A stretch of 64,000 nt of DNA from Zoogloeaceae bacterium. Its GTDB lineage: Bacteria; Pseudomonadota; Gammaproteobacteria; Burkholderiales; Rhodocyclaceae. Below the pieces are notes generated by a model. That model had not been told where the DNA came from and searched no databases. It saw only the letters and a program-made list of their open reading frames with translations. This document shows, one piece after another, positions 20,755-28,772 of the stretch (position 1 is the stretch's first letter; every line of letters begins with the position of its first letter). Both the position numbers and the translations under genes were made by a program. The DNA lies in assembly GCA_024235635.1 (NCBI GenBank), contig JACKMA010000002.1:868001-932000 (forward strand). Direction: 5' to 3'.

Positions 20755-20833
20755 CGTCACCTAAGGTGGCATTCCCTAGAATCCAGTCCGCCTGTCGGGG
20801 CTGCGGCCCCGACGTTCAGACTGGAGACCGACC

Positions 20834-21316
20834 ATTCCGAAGACCTCGCTCGCGAGCTTCGCGGCGCTGCTTGGCCTGAGCCTCGCGACGCACGGCTGTT
20901 CGCCGCCCGAAGCGTCGCCACCGCAGCGCGAGGCGTCCGAGCCGGTCCGCTCTCCGTTGGCGATCAATCCTGCCCTGATCTCGCTCGCCCATGCGGCACC
21001 GCGCAGCCTGGACGCTGCGGAACGCGAGAACGTCGTCGGCGCAGCGATCTATCGCGCCACCTGCGCGCTTTGCCACGGTCCCGGCATCGCCGGCGCGCCG
21101 CGCCTGGACCACGGCGATAGCTGGCGGCAGCGCGCCGCCACCGGGACCGAGACGCTGATCGGCCACGCGATTTCCGGCTACCGCGGCGACCGAGGACTGA
21201 TGCCCGCCCGCGGCGGCAACCCTTCCCTCAGTGACGACGAGGTCCGTGCGGCCGTCGAATACATGCTCAGTCGCGCCCTGGCCGGCAGCGGGCCGACGGA
21301 TTCCGCAGCCAACTGA
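20834..21316 (+). CDS. Monohaem cytochrome c (c5-like), probably starting at ATT
   Basis: About 160 residues. The haem motif is CALCH; GIAGAPRLDHGDSW and LMPARGGNPSLSDDE (axial Met) resemble cytochrome c5. No ATG, GTG or TTG in this frame leaves room for a signal peptide, but ATT at 20834 with GGAG seven bases upstream gives MPKTSLASFAALLGLSLATHGC, a good export signal. A TTG at 20957 would give a cytoplasmic product, which cannot be haemylated. The Cys22 could be lipidated, though THGC is a poor lipobox. Upstream FNR box and neighbouring dnr suggest a role in anaerobic respiration. A sequencing error near the start is the alternative. Confidence 0.7.
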   Translation: MPKTSLASFAALLGLSLATHGCSPPEASPPQREASEPVRSPLAINPALISLAHAAPRSLDAAERENVVGAAIYRATCALCHGPGIAGAPRLDHGDSWRQRAATGTETLIGHAISGYRGDRGLMPARGGNPSLSDDEVRAAVEYMLSRALAGSGPTDSAAN

Positions 21317-21366
21317 AGGCGGGGCCGACGGCCGGGTGCCCATCCCGGCGCCACGATCGGAAAATC

Positions 21367-21380
21367 TTGAGGGCCGTCAA
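21367..21380. promoter_or_regulatory. FNR/Dnr-like box before hemerythrin gene
   Basis: TTGAG-GGCC-GTCAA keeps both conserved half-site cores (TTGA and TCAA) with N4 spacing after the variable base. It lies 57 bp before the hemerythrin ATG. One half has G instead of T/C, so it is weaker than the box at 20741. Confidence 0.6.
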
Positions 21381-21436
21381 TTTTCGGCCGCACCGAGTCC
21401 TGCACACTGCTCCTGCCCTTCAGGAGATCGCGCCCC

Positions 21437-21877
21437 ATGACCACCATCAAGCCCATCATGGCGAGACACCATGAGTACTGTGACCGCCTCTTCGCCGATG
21501 CGGAGCAGGCTGCGAACCGGCAGGACTGGAATGCCTGCGTGCAGCAGGTCCAGCACTTCGCAGACGCGATGCAGGCGCATTTCCGGGCGGAAGAGGAGGA
21601 ACTGTTCCCGGCCTTCGAGCGCGCCACCGGCACCCAGGGCGGCCCGACCGAAGTGATGCGCCAGGAACACGTGCAGATCCGGCAATTGATCGCCAGCCTG
21701 ACCGAGGCGGCATCGGCGGCATCGGACGCGGATTTCTTCGGTGTCGGTGACACTCTGGTCGTATTCATGGAGCAACACAACCGCAAGGAGGAAGGCATCC
21801 TGTACCCGATGTGCGACGACCGCATCGGCGACAGCGAGCAAGTGATCAAGCGCCTGCAACTTCTTGTGGGTGCCTGA
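21437..21877 (+). CDS. Hemerythrin HHE-domain protein
   Basis: 146 residues, soluble. The four-helix bundle di-iron ligands are visible as RHHEYCD, HFRAEEEELFP, RQEHVQIR and EQHNRKEEGILYP. Such proteins bind oxygen or NO or store iron, and in denitrifiers they are often Dnr-controlled. The gene is preceded by an FNR-like box and followed after 2 bp by a DUF2249 gene, a pairing seen near denitrification genes. Exact role unproven. Confidence 0.88.
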   Translation: MTTIKPIMARHHEYCDRLFADAEQAANRQDWNACVQQVQHFADAMQAHFRAEEEELFPAFERATGTQGGPTEVMRQEHVQIRQLIASLTEAASAASDADFFGVGDTLVVFMEQHNRKEEGILYPMCDDRIGDSEQVIKRLQLLVGA

Positions 21878-21879
21878 CG

Positions 21880-22107
21880 ATGGCCGAACAACGCGTGGTG
21901 GATGCCCGTGGTCAGATGCCGCCAGCCCCGCTCGAGATGACCCTCGACGCCCTCGACGACTTGCCGGAGGACGGTGAGCTGGTGTTGTTGATCCACCGCG
22001 AGCCGGGCCCGCTGTATTCTTTCCTCGACCAGAACGGCTACGTCTTCGAGACCGATGCCCTGGCCGACGGCACCTTCCGAATCCTGATCCGTCGCGACCG
22101 GCCGTGA
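21880..22107 (+). CDS. DUF2249 (TusA-like fold) protein
   Basis: 75 residues. DARGQMPPAPLEMTLDALD followed by LVLLIHREPGPLY matches the DUF2249 pattern, related in fold to TusA/SirA but without its catalytic Cys. Function unknown; in many nitrate/NO-reducing bacteria it accompanies hemerythrins and NO-responsive regulators. Starts two bases after the hemerythrin stop, so they form one transcript. Confidence 0.85.
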   Translation: MAEQRVVDARGQMPPAPLEMTLDALDDLPEDGELVLLIHREPGPLYSFLDQNGYVFETDALADGTFRILIRRDRP

Positions 22108-22196
22108 GGGCGATGAGGCGGCCTTCGTCGCCACCGCCAGCACCACCACATGGTGCCCGCACCGGCATGACCATCGAACGCCAGTGGCGCGGCCGG

Positions 22197-22874
22197 TCAG
22201 GCCGCGGACAGACCGTCCCGGTCCAGCACGAAGATGTCACGTCCATTCATCGAGATGTGGCCCTGCTCGACCAGCAGGCGCAGCGTGCGCGAGAAGGTCT
22301 CCGGCGTCAGATTGAGCCGCGAGGCGATCACCTGCTTGCTCGCCGGCAGCCGCAGTTCGCAGTCACCGGGTGCCGCGTCCAGTTCCTCCAGCAGATAGCT
22401 CGCGACCCGCTGGGTGGCCGTACGCATGCTGTAGGATTCGACGTCGCGCACCATCGTATGCAGGCGGATCGCCATGCCGGCAAGCATCGCACGCGCAAAG
22501 CTGGGGTCGTCCTCGAGCAGCGCAAACACCGCGACCTGGTCCACCTGCAGCAGTTCGGACGGCATCAGCGCCTGGGCGAAGACCGGGTACGGACGATCGA
22601 GGAACATCACGGCCTCGCCAAAGCTGTGCCCCGGTCCGATGATCTCGACGACCTTTTCACCGCCGTCCCGCGACGACAGCGCGAGCTTCACCTGTCCGGC
22701 GACGACATGGTAGAAGCCGTGCGGCGGGTCGCCGCGCTGAAACAGTACTTCGCCCTTGTCGATCAAGCGGTAGCGGCACTGCTGAGCCAGTCGGTCGATC
22801 TGCCCGGCATCGAGCTGGGAGAACATGCCGATTCGCGGCAGCAGCAACTTCAGGTCGATCTGGCTGGTCTTCAT
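22197..22874 (-). CDS. dnr: Dnr-type CRP/FNR family transcription regulator
   Basis: 225 residues: cyclic-nucleotide-like sensor domain, dimerisation helix, and a C-terminal helix-turn-helix with the recognition residues Glu192, Ser195 and Arg196 (PETFSR) used by FNR to read TTGAT. It lacks the N-terminal cysteine set of FNR, as do the haem-based NO sensors of the Dnr class, and resembles Pseudomonas DNR through GDPPHGFYHV and KQVIASRLNLTPETFSR. ATG 22913 could add 13 residues. It should act on the boxes at 11570, 20741 and 21367. Confidence 0.88.
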   Translation of the reverse strand: MKTSQIDLKLLLPRIGMFSQLDAGQIDRLAQQCRYRLIDKGEVLFQRGDPPHGFYHVVAGQVKLALSSRDGGEKVVEIIGPGHSFGEAVMFLDRPYPVFAQALMPSELLQVDQVAVFALLEDDPSFARAMLAGMAIRLHTMVRDVESYSMRTATQRVASYLLEELDAAPGDCELRLPASKQVIASRLNLTPETFSRTLRLLVEQGHISMNGRDIFVLDRDGLSAA

Positions 22875-22948
22875 CGAGTCTGCTTCGCCCGGACGTTGGC
22901 GCACGCCATCCATTCGCTGCCGGCGGCGTATTGCCGAATCCCGGGATT

Positions 22949-23332
22949 ATGGACTATTCCACGCTGAAGCTGATTCACGTCACCTGCGTCGTCGCCAGTG
23001 GCACAGGATTTGCGCTCAGAGCCACCGTGAGCCTGATCCGGCCGGGTCGCCTGCCGCGTCGCGGCCTTGTCCATGCGTTGCCGCACGTCGTGGACAGCGT
23101 GCTGCTGGCAAGTGCGCTGGGCATGGTCTGGATGAGTGGTGGCAGCTTGTTGTCGCTGGCGTGGCTTCAGGCCAAGATCGTGCTTCTGGTCGCCTACGTC
23201 GTGTTCGGCGCACGCGCCCTCTCCTGCCACAGACGGGTGGGCGACAGACTCGCCAGCACGGCAGCCGCGCTGGCTGCTTTCATCGGTATCGTCGCCTCGG
23301 CAATGACCGGGCGTGTCCTTGGCATCGGTTGA
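22949..23332 (+). CDS. SirB-like small membrane protein
   Basis: 127 residues with about four hydrophobic helices. The start MDYSTLKLIHVTCV, the DSVLLASALGM segment and the C-terminal LAAFIGIVASAMTGR resemble the SirB family of inner-membrane proteins of unknown function. It is divergent from dnr. A perfect 12-bp palindrome AATCCCGGGATT (22937-22948) touches its ATG; an earlier in-frame TTG (22931) would add six residues. Confidence 0.7.
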   Translation: MDYSTLKLIHVTCVVASGTGFALRATVSLIRPGRLPRRGLVHALPHVVDSVLLASALGMVWMSGGSLLSLAWLQAKIVLLVAYVVFGARALSCHRRVGDRLASTAAALAAFIGIVASAMTGRVLGIG

Positions 23333-23441
23333 GAGCAGCCGGCTCGGCGTGAGGAATTGCTCAGCCCGCCGAATAACAATGGAAAATTTTCCCACATTCC
23401 ACTACAATGCAGGGTATAGTCCCCCATATTGCATATTCCAG

Positions 23442-24275
23442 ATGCAAATAGCCCCACCGCAATCGTTGATTCAGGCGCTCAAGCGGGTGATGCGCCCAAT
23501 GGTGCGCCTGATGCTCAGGAAGGGCATCACCTACACCTATTTCGCCGACATGCTGAAGGGCATCTTCGTCGAAATCGCGGACAACGAATTCAAGATCGAC
23601 GACAAGCCGCAGTCCGACAGCCGTATCAGCCTGCTGACCGGCGTCCATCGCAAGGATGTCCGGCGCCTTCGCCACCAGTCCCTGGCCCACGGCAGCGATT
23701 TGCCCGAGGCGATCTCGCTCGGCGCCCAGTTGGTTGGCACCTGGACGAGCCAGCCACCATTCTGCAATGCCGATGGCGAGCCCGTGCCGCTCGCCCGGCT
23801 GGCGAGCGCTGGCGGCGACGCTTCGTTCGAGAGCCTCGTCGCCTGTGTCAGCAAGGACATCCGGGCGCGGGTCGTGCTCGACGAATGGCTCAGGATCGGC
23901 GTGGCCATCCTGGACGATCAGGATCTGGTGCATCTTTGCGTCAACGCCTTCATTCCGCGTGGCGGCTTCGACGAAAAGGCGGCCTACTTCGCGCACAACG
24001 TGCACGACCATGCGTGCGCAGCGGTTCATAACCTGACCAGCGACGGCCCCGCGTTCTTCGAGCGAAGCGTTCACTACGACGCCTTGACACCGGCCAGCGT
24101 CGTCCAGCTGCGCGAACAGACTTCGCGCAAGGGCATGGAACTGTTGCTCGCGCTGAACCAGCAGGCGGCGGACTTCGAGCGTTCGGATGCCGCCAGTGAA
24201 GAGCAGCACCAGCGCATCACGGTCGGTCTGTTCTTCTACACCGAGGCCTCCGAAGAATCGGAAGCCGGAAGCTGA
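23442..24275 (+). CDS. DUF6502 family protein
   Basis: About 277 residues, soluble. The N-terminus (MVRLMLRKGITYTYFADMLK and SLLTGVHRKDVRRLR) looks like a winged-helix DNA-binding region and is the DUF6502 signature; the rest has no known motif. ATG 23442 is chosen because the sequence upstream is AT-rich and contains TATAGT as a possible -10; ATG 23379 would add 21 unlike residues. It is followed after 5 bp by a DUF5666 repeat protein, so a regulator or accessory role for that protein is possible (inference). Confidence 0.72.
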   Translation: MQIAPPQSLIQALKRVMRPMVRLMLRKGITYTYFADMLKGIFVEIADNEFKIDDKPQSDSRISLLTGVHRKDVRRLRHQSLAHGSDLPEAISLGAQLVGTWTSQPPFCNADGEPVPLARLASAGGDASFESLVACVSKDIRARVVLDEWLRIGVAILDDQDLVHLCVNAFIPRGGFDEKAAYFAHNVHDHACAAVHNLTSDGPAFFERSVHYDALTPASVVQLREQTSRKGMELLLALNQQAADFERSDAASEEQHQRITVGLFFYTEASEESEAGS

Positions 24276-24280
24276 AGACC

Positions 24281-26518
24281 ATGATTCGCCGCGCCCGCAA
24301 CGTATTGCTGGCAGTCATCGCCAGCATGTCCAGTTGTGCGATCGCAGCGCCAGCCTGCATCGACAAGGGTGGTATCGGCGGCACCGGACGCGCGACGAGT
24401 AATGGCGGGCTCGGCGGCTCCGGCGCGCCCGCCAGGGGCATCGGCGGAACGGGTGCGCCGGCGAGTGGCATTGGTGGCACTGGATCGCCCGTGGCCAGTG
24501 GCATTGGCGGCACCGGCGCACCCGCGCACGGCATCGGCGGAACGGGGTCCCCGGTTGCCAGTGGTATCGGCGGAACTGGGGCGCCGGCAAGCGGCATCGG
24601 CGGAACTGGGGCGCCCGTCGCCAGTGGAATTGGCGGCACCGGGGCACCTGCGAGTGGCGTCGGCGGAACCGGGGCGCCCGCCAGCGGCGTCGGCGGGACC
24701 GGCGCGCCGGTGGCGGGTGGCGGGATCGGCGGGACCGGCGCCCCCGCTGCCGATGGCGGTGTCGGCGGGACCGGCATCGTCGGCACGATCACCGGATTTG
24801 CATCGGTCTGCATCAACGGCGTCGAAGTCCATTTCGAGGCCGGCACACCGGTCGACATGAACGCACAGCCGGCAACCATCGCCCACCTCGCCATCGGTCA
24901 GGTCGTGGCGATTCAGGCCGGGCAGTCTGCCCGGGGTTTCGAGGCACGCTCGATCTCGATCGTCAATGCCTATGAGGGCCCGATCACCGACGTCGGGCGA
25001 GACGGCAGCTTCAAGGTCATGGGACAACCCGTCCGGGTTGTCCAGGGGACCATTCCTGCGGGACTCCGCGTCGGTGACAAGGTCCGCGTCAGCGGGCTGC
25101 GCGCGCCCGGCGGCGAGTTGCAGGCCACCTATCTGGTCGGCGCACCGGATCTCGCCGACGCCTCCGTTGCCGGCGCAGTCGCTGGAGAGCGCCGGGTCGG
25201 CGGGGTCACGATCTCGCGCCCGGTCCACGGCGTGTCGGCGGCGCTGGTGCGGGGACGTTGGTCGCGCGACACCCTGCAGGCGCGCGAGATCCTGCCCGAT
25301 CCGGTATCAGCGTCATTGCGTGTAGCCGACCGGGCGATCATCGAGGGCATCGTCCAGGCACGTGCCGGCAATGCCGTTCGCCTCGGCAGCGTCGATGTCC
25401 GCGTGCCGACGGAGGTCGTCATGGGGGGTGGCGCCCCTGTCGAACTGCAGGCGGGAGCCCGGGTTCGCATCACGGCCGATCGCGATGCGGCAAGCCAGTT
25501 GCGTGCCCAGACCGTTCAGATTCTTCCGGATCCGCGGGATCTGGTCGATACCATCGAGCGTCGACGTGAACGCGACGACGACAGCTCCGGCTCTGACGAT
25601 CAGGATCGTTCCGGCAGTGACGGCGGAGAGACCGATCTGCGCGGCGAGACGCGCAGCAGCGACGACGGCACCGGGACGGAACTGCGCTACGAGTCCCGCA
25701 GCGAGACCAGCGACGACCACGTGACCGAATCGGGCAAGCAATTCTCCGGCGGCACCCGAACCGAGATCGAAATCGAGATCGAAAGCGCTGGCGGCACCAG
25801 TGCTCAGTCACAGGCGCGCCATGAGCGCGAGGAGCGCTACCAGGACGACGAGGTCCGGTCGGAATCCCGGGAGCGCGCTCGCTCCGAAGGCGGACGAGAG
25901 CAGGCGGAAGAACGGGTGCGCAGCGAGCGCTACGACGAATCCGGTCGGCGCATCGAGCGGATCGAGTCGCGCACGCGGAACGATGAACGCGAGGTCAGGC
26001 AGGAGAGTCGTCAGGTCCGCGACCGAGGACGCGCGGATCGCGCGGATCGCCCAGACCGCATCGAGCGCATCGACGAACCCGAGAAGGTCGAGCGCATCGA
26101 GCGCATCGAGGAACCCGAGAAGGTCGAACGCATCGAGCGTATCGACGAACCGGAAAAGGTCGAACGCATCGAGCGCATTGAGGAACCGGAAAAGGTCGAA
26201 CGCATCGAGCGCATTGAGGAACCGGAAAAGGTCGAACGCATCGAGCGCATCGAGGAACCGGAAAAGGTCGAACGCGTCGAGCGCATCGAGGAACCGGAAA
26301 AGGTCGAACGCATCGAGCGCATCGAGGAACCGGAAAAGGTCGAACGCGTCGAGCGCTTCGAAGAACCGGAAAAGGTCGAGCGCATCGAAACGATCGAGGA
26401 ACCCGAGCGGATCGAACGCATCGAGCGGATCGACGAGCCCGAGGAGATCGAACGCATCGAGCGCGTCGAAGAGCCCGAAAAGATCGAACGGGTAGACAAA
26501 TCCGGCCCGGGCGGCTGA
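24281..26518 (+). CDS. Secreted DUF5666 protein with two tandem-repeat regions
   Basis: 745 residues. Signal peptide (about 1-23), then 13 Gly-rich units GIGGTGAPAS (residues 31-165), a set of DUF5666-like OB-fold modules (about 168-430, for example GPITDVGRDGSFKVMGQPVRV), a Ser/Asp/Arg-rich charged region, and 12 copies of a 12-residue unit EEPEKVERIERI (593-736). The end is a short Gly tail. The charged repeats should form an extended or helical rod. A surface or cell-envelope structural role is likely, but the substrate is unknown. Co-transcribed with the DUF6502 gene. Confidence 0.75.
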   Translation: MIRRARNVLLAVIASMSSCAIAAPACIDKGGIGGTGRATSNGGLGGSGAPARGIGGTGAPASGIGGTGSPVASGIGGTGAPAHGIGGTGSPVASGIGGTGAPASGIGGTGAPVASGIGGTGAPASGVGGTGAPASGVGGTGAPVAGGGIGGTGAPAADGGVGGTGIVGTITGFASVCINGVEVHFEAGTPVDMNAQPATIAHLAIGQVVAIQAGQSARGFEARSISIVNAYEGPITDVGRDGSFKVMGQPVRVVQGTIPAGLRVGDKVRVSGLRAPGGELQATYLVGAPDLADASVAGAVAGERRVGGVTISRPVHGVSAALVRGRWSRDTLQAREILPDPVSASLRVADRAIIEGIVQARAGNAVRLGSVDVRVPTEVVMGGGAPVELQAGARVRITADRDAASQLRAQTVQILPDPRDLVDTIERRRERDDDSSGSDDQDRSGSDGGETDLRGETRSSDDGTGTELRYESRSETSDDHVTESGKQFSGGTRTEIEIEIESAGGTSAQSQARHEREERYQDDEVRSESRERARSEGGREQAEERVRSERYDESGRRIERIESRTRNDEREVRQESRQVRDRGRADRADRPDRIERIDEPEKVERIERIEEPEKVERIERIDEPEKVERIERIEEPEKVERIERIEEPEKVERIERIEEPEKVERVERIEEPEKVERIERIEEPEKVERVERFEEPEKVERIETIEEPERIERIERIDEPEEIERIERVEEPEKIERVDKSGPGG
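24371..24775 (+). repeat. Gly-rich 30-36 bp tandem repeats in DUF5666 gene
   Basis: Thirteen imperfect units encoding G-(I/V/L)-G-G-(T/S)-G followed by APAS, SPVAS, APAH or similar. Unit length varies between 10 and 12 codons, and synonymous differences show that the copies are not recent exact duplications. The array may expand and contract by slippage. Confidence 0.9.
26057..26488 (+). repeat. 36-bp tandem repeat array (12 units)
   Basis: Twelve consecutive 36-bp units encoding EEPEKVERIERI variants. The central copies are almost identical in DNA (for example GAACCGGAAAAGGTCGAACG repeats), so they look recently amplified, while the last three units have diverged (PERIERIERID, PEEIERIERVE). 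Charged, heptad-like alternation of acidic and basic residues suggests a rod or coiled structure. Confidence 0.93.
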
Positions 26519-26536
26519 CCGCCCTGCCGCGCCGCA

Positions 26537-27580
26537 TCAACGCCGAACGGCGCCTTCCGGTTCGTCTGCCAGCGGATGAAAAGCCTTGTTTACGTAGGCA
26601 ACGATCGCATCGATCTGTTCGCGGTCGAGCACGTGCTTCCAGGCCGGCATGGAGGTGTTGGGCAAGCCGTTGCGAATCGTCGTCGACAGACGAGCACGGG
26701 TCATTGCCGACATGAATCGGGGATCGGTCAGGTCGCGTGGATGGGGTTCCATGAAGCTGCCGATCCAGTTTCTGCCGGTGCCGTCGGCGGCGTGGCAGAA
26801 CGCGCAATTATTCTGGTAGAGCGACTCACCGACCCTCTCCTGCCCGCTGAGATCGTCGATGGTCGGAATCACATCGTGCAGCAGATAGGGGCTGGCACTC
26901 GAGACCGCTTCGTCGTGTGTCGGCGCGCGAGTCGGCACACCAGGCTCGTGGCTGTTGCGTGGGTAAGACACCGGACGCCCTTCCCAGGTCACACCCGGAT
27001 CTTCAGTGCGGCCATGATCATGACAACTGATGCACGCGGCCAGGAACAGGCGCTTGCCGCGTCGCTGCGCTTCGGTCAATGCCTCCCAGGGCGTATCGAG
27101 TGCTATTTCGCCGCGTGCGAACGGAAAGGCGATGCGATTGCGCCCGTGTTCCGGCCATCCGTTCTCGACCGTGTGGTACCGGGTGTTCTCGGCCTTGTGC
27201 CGCATGAACTCCACCCGCACGAAGTCGACCACGGCCGCAATCTCGTCGTCCGAAAGGATGCCGGCGAATCCCTTCATTGCCGTGCCGGGCAAGCCGCCGG
27301 TGACCGCGCCAATCATGCTTTCGTGGGAAAGACCGTCTTCGGGCAGCGCAGCGAAGTTCCGCGGCGGCGGCTCGAGGTAGGTTGCCGCCAGCGTGCGGGC
27401 GTCTCCCGAATAGCCGTGGCAGAAATAGCAGCGAAAATTGTAGATCGCCCGGCCTGCCTCGTGGCGCTCGCCGCCAGCCTCCGCGGCCGTCTTGTCGACG
27501 GCCATCACAGGGGCGACCCAGGCCACCGCGACGGCCAGCGCGGCGAGTGGCACGCACGCCAGAGATCGCGCCCGCATCAA
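26537..27580 (-). CDS. Trihaem c-type cytochrome
   Basis: 347 residues with a Sec signal peptide (ending in VMAVD) and three haem motifs: CYFCH, CISCH and CAFCH. The sequence is built of two or three class I-like cytochrome domains: LPGTAMKGFAGILSDDEI and GLPNTSMPAWKHVLDREQI supply methionine ligands for the first and last hemes. Periplasmic electron carrier or terminal reductase partner; the partner is not known. It overlaps the preceding dihaem gene by 4 bp (ATGA). Convergent with the DUF5666 gene (18 bp apart). Confidence 0.88.
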   Translation of the reverse strand: MMRARSLACVPLAALAVAVAWVAPVMAVDKTAAEAGGERHEAGRAIYNFRCYFCHGYSGDARTLAATYLEPPPRNFAALPEDGLSHESMIGAVTGGLPGTAMKGFAGILSDDEIAAVVDFVRVEFMRHKAENTRYHTVENGWPEHGRNRIAFPFARGEIALDTPWEALTEAQRRGKRLFLAACISCHDHGRTEDPGVTWEGRPVSYPRNSHEPGVPTRAPTHDEAVSSASPYLLHDVIPTIDDLSGQERVGESLYQNNCAFCHAADGTGRNWIGSFMEPHPRDLTDPRFMSAMTRARLSTTIRNGLPNTSMPAWKHVLDREQIDAIVAYVNKAFHPLADEPEGAVRR

Positions 27581-28404
27581 CGGGCGCTGGTGGCCGTGCT
27601 GGCCTCCTGGCGGATGAACTGACGGAACACGAACTCGCCGACATCGGCGATCTGCTGCGCAGTCAGGACCTTCTCCCAGGCAGGCATCTCGGTGCCCAGG
27701 CTACCCTTGGCGATCGCCTTGAACAGGGCTGGCCGGTTATAGACCAGCCGCGACCCGTCGAGCAGGAAATCGCGAGGCACCGGATTGATGAAGTAGGCGC
27801 GCGGCCCCTTGCCGTCACCCTTCTCGCCATGACAGGTCGCACAGTTGCCCATGTAGAACGCCTTGCCGGCCACCGGGTCGCCGACCAGGCCATCCGGGAA
27901 CGGCAGGCTCATGTCGAGACCGGTCGGGCCCGATGGCGTTGCCCCCGCGGAAGCACCCTGCACTTCGCTGCCGTCCTTCTCGCGTCCACCGTGCGCCGAG
28001 GTGCCCGACACGCCGGGCGGCTTGGCCTCGAAGGCGGCCTTTCCGGTCATGAAGGTCTCGATCACGTAATCGACCACCGCGGCCACCTCGTTCCCGTTGA
28101 GTTGGGTCTTCCATCCAACCATCGCGGTTCCGGGTTTGCCGTCGGCAACGATTGCGATCATGTAGTCGCGCGGCAATGGCCCGGCGGTGAAATCCTTCGG
28201 TGGCGGGATCAGGCTGTTCTTCGCACGCGAGTTACCGTCGCCGCGATCGCCGTGGCAGACCGAACAGTAGTTGTGATAGAGCAGCGCGGCATTGATGCCG
28301 GCTTCATCGTCCGCAGCCGAGGCGCCGGCATGGACGCCGACGACGATGGCGGCAACGAGAGCCAGGCGAATCGGGGAAGAAAGGGTCGAGATACTCACAC
28401 TCAC
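27577..28404 (-). CDS. Dihaem c-type cytochrome
   Basis: 275 residues. Signal peptide followed by two class I cytochrome domains, CSVCH and CATCH, with axial methionines in GKPGTAMVGWK and LGTEMPAWEKVL, separated by a 40-residue Gly/Ser linker. The start is GTG at 28404, with GGAGAG five bases upstream; the open frame further upstream has no ribosome site. First gene of a two-gene unit with the trihaem cytochrome; together they carry five hemes with similar domains and may be one electron-transfer complex. Confidence 0.86.
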   Translation of the reverse strand: MSVSISTLSSPIRLALVAAIVVGVHAGASAADDEAGINAALLYHNYCSVCHGDRGDGNSRAKNSLIPPPKDFTAGPLPRDYMIAIVADGKPGTAMVGWKTQLNGNEVAAVVDYVIETFMTGKAAFEAKPPGVSGTSAHGGREKDGSEVQGASAGATPSGPTGLDMSLPFPDGLVGDPVAGKAFYMGNCATCHGEKGDGKGPRAYFINPVPRDFLLDGSRLVYNRPALFKAIAKGSLGTEMPAWEKVLTAQQIADVGEFVFRQFIRQEASTATSAR

Positions 28405-28467
28405 GTCTACTCTCCAATGAAATCGAGGCGCAGACGCAAGAAGCGATCCGAGGCCACCGGCGTCGCG

Positions 28468-28483
28468 TGGCATGTGGGTTGCT
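28468..28483 (+). promoter_or_regulatory. Candidate sigma-54 promoter
   Basis: TGGCAT-GTGGG-TTGCT differs from the TGGCAC-N5-TTGCW consensus at one position and keeps GG and GC ten bases apart. It faces the tetrahaem cytochrome gene at 28773 but would leave a leader of about 280 bases. Confidence 0.45.
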
Positions 28484-28689
28484 TTGCCGACTCTGGCGCG
28501 TCGTCCGGCCAATGTACAGGGGCGCAGCATAGCGCTGCGCCACCGGACGCGGCAAATGAACGGCGATGGCGCCATCAAGGCACCGATCGCTGCGGTTGCC
28601 CCGGGCAAGCGTCGCAGGTCGGTGGCGGGATCGGTGGCACGAAACGGTGCGCTCGGCACGCCCCGACCGGCGCCGGCCACGGCAATTCG

Positions 28690-28707
28690 CTTCCCATCGG
28701 TGGGAAG
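28690..28707. promoter_or_regulatory. Inverted repeat, possible activator site
   Basis: CTTCCCA-TCGG-TGGGAAG, a perfect 7-bp inverted repeat with a four-base centre. Its core TTCCCR-N4-YGGGAA is the same as the repeat at 47404-47421 upstream of the ccmD2 sigma-54 site. It could be an enhancer for a response regulator; it could also form a small RNA hairpin. Confidence 0.45.
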
Positions 28708-28772
28708 ACGATTCCATTAATTGAAACTGAGTCGGCCACGGAAGAACCGAAAAGAAGCGAGTAGCCGGATCA

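Larger units (their letters stand above)
28405..28772. other. Divergent control region between two cytochrome operons
   Basis: 368 bp with no gene. Seen: a sigma-54-like site on the plus strand (28468-28483), a weaker one on the minus strand (CGGATC-GCTTC-TTGCG, 28450-28435, 31 bp before the dihaem cytochrome GTG), and an inverted repeat at 28690-28707 that resembles one upstream of ccmD2. An AT-rich patch follows the repeat at 28708-28732. Confidence 0.5.

Noticed and set aside
22999..23014. TGGCAC-AGGAT-TTGCG, a sigma-54 core match
   Set aside because: It lies within the SirB-like coding sequence, the base after TTGC is G, and the next gene is over 400 bp away; most likely chance.
24371..26488. 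Tandem repeats considered as a CRISPR array
   Set aside because: Units are contiguous without unique spacers and are in frame within one protein-coding gene.
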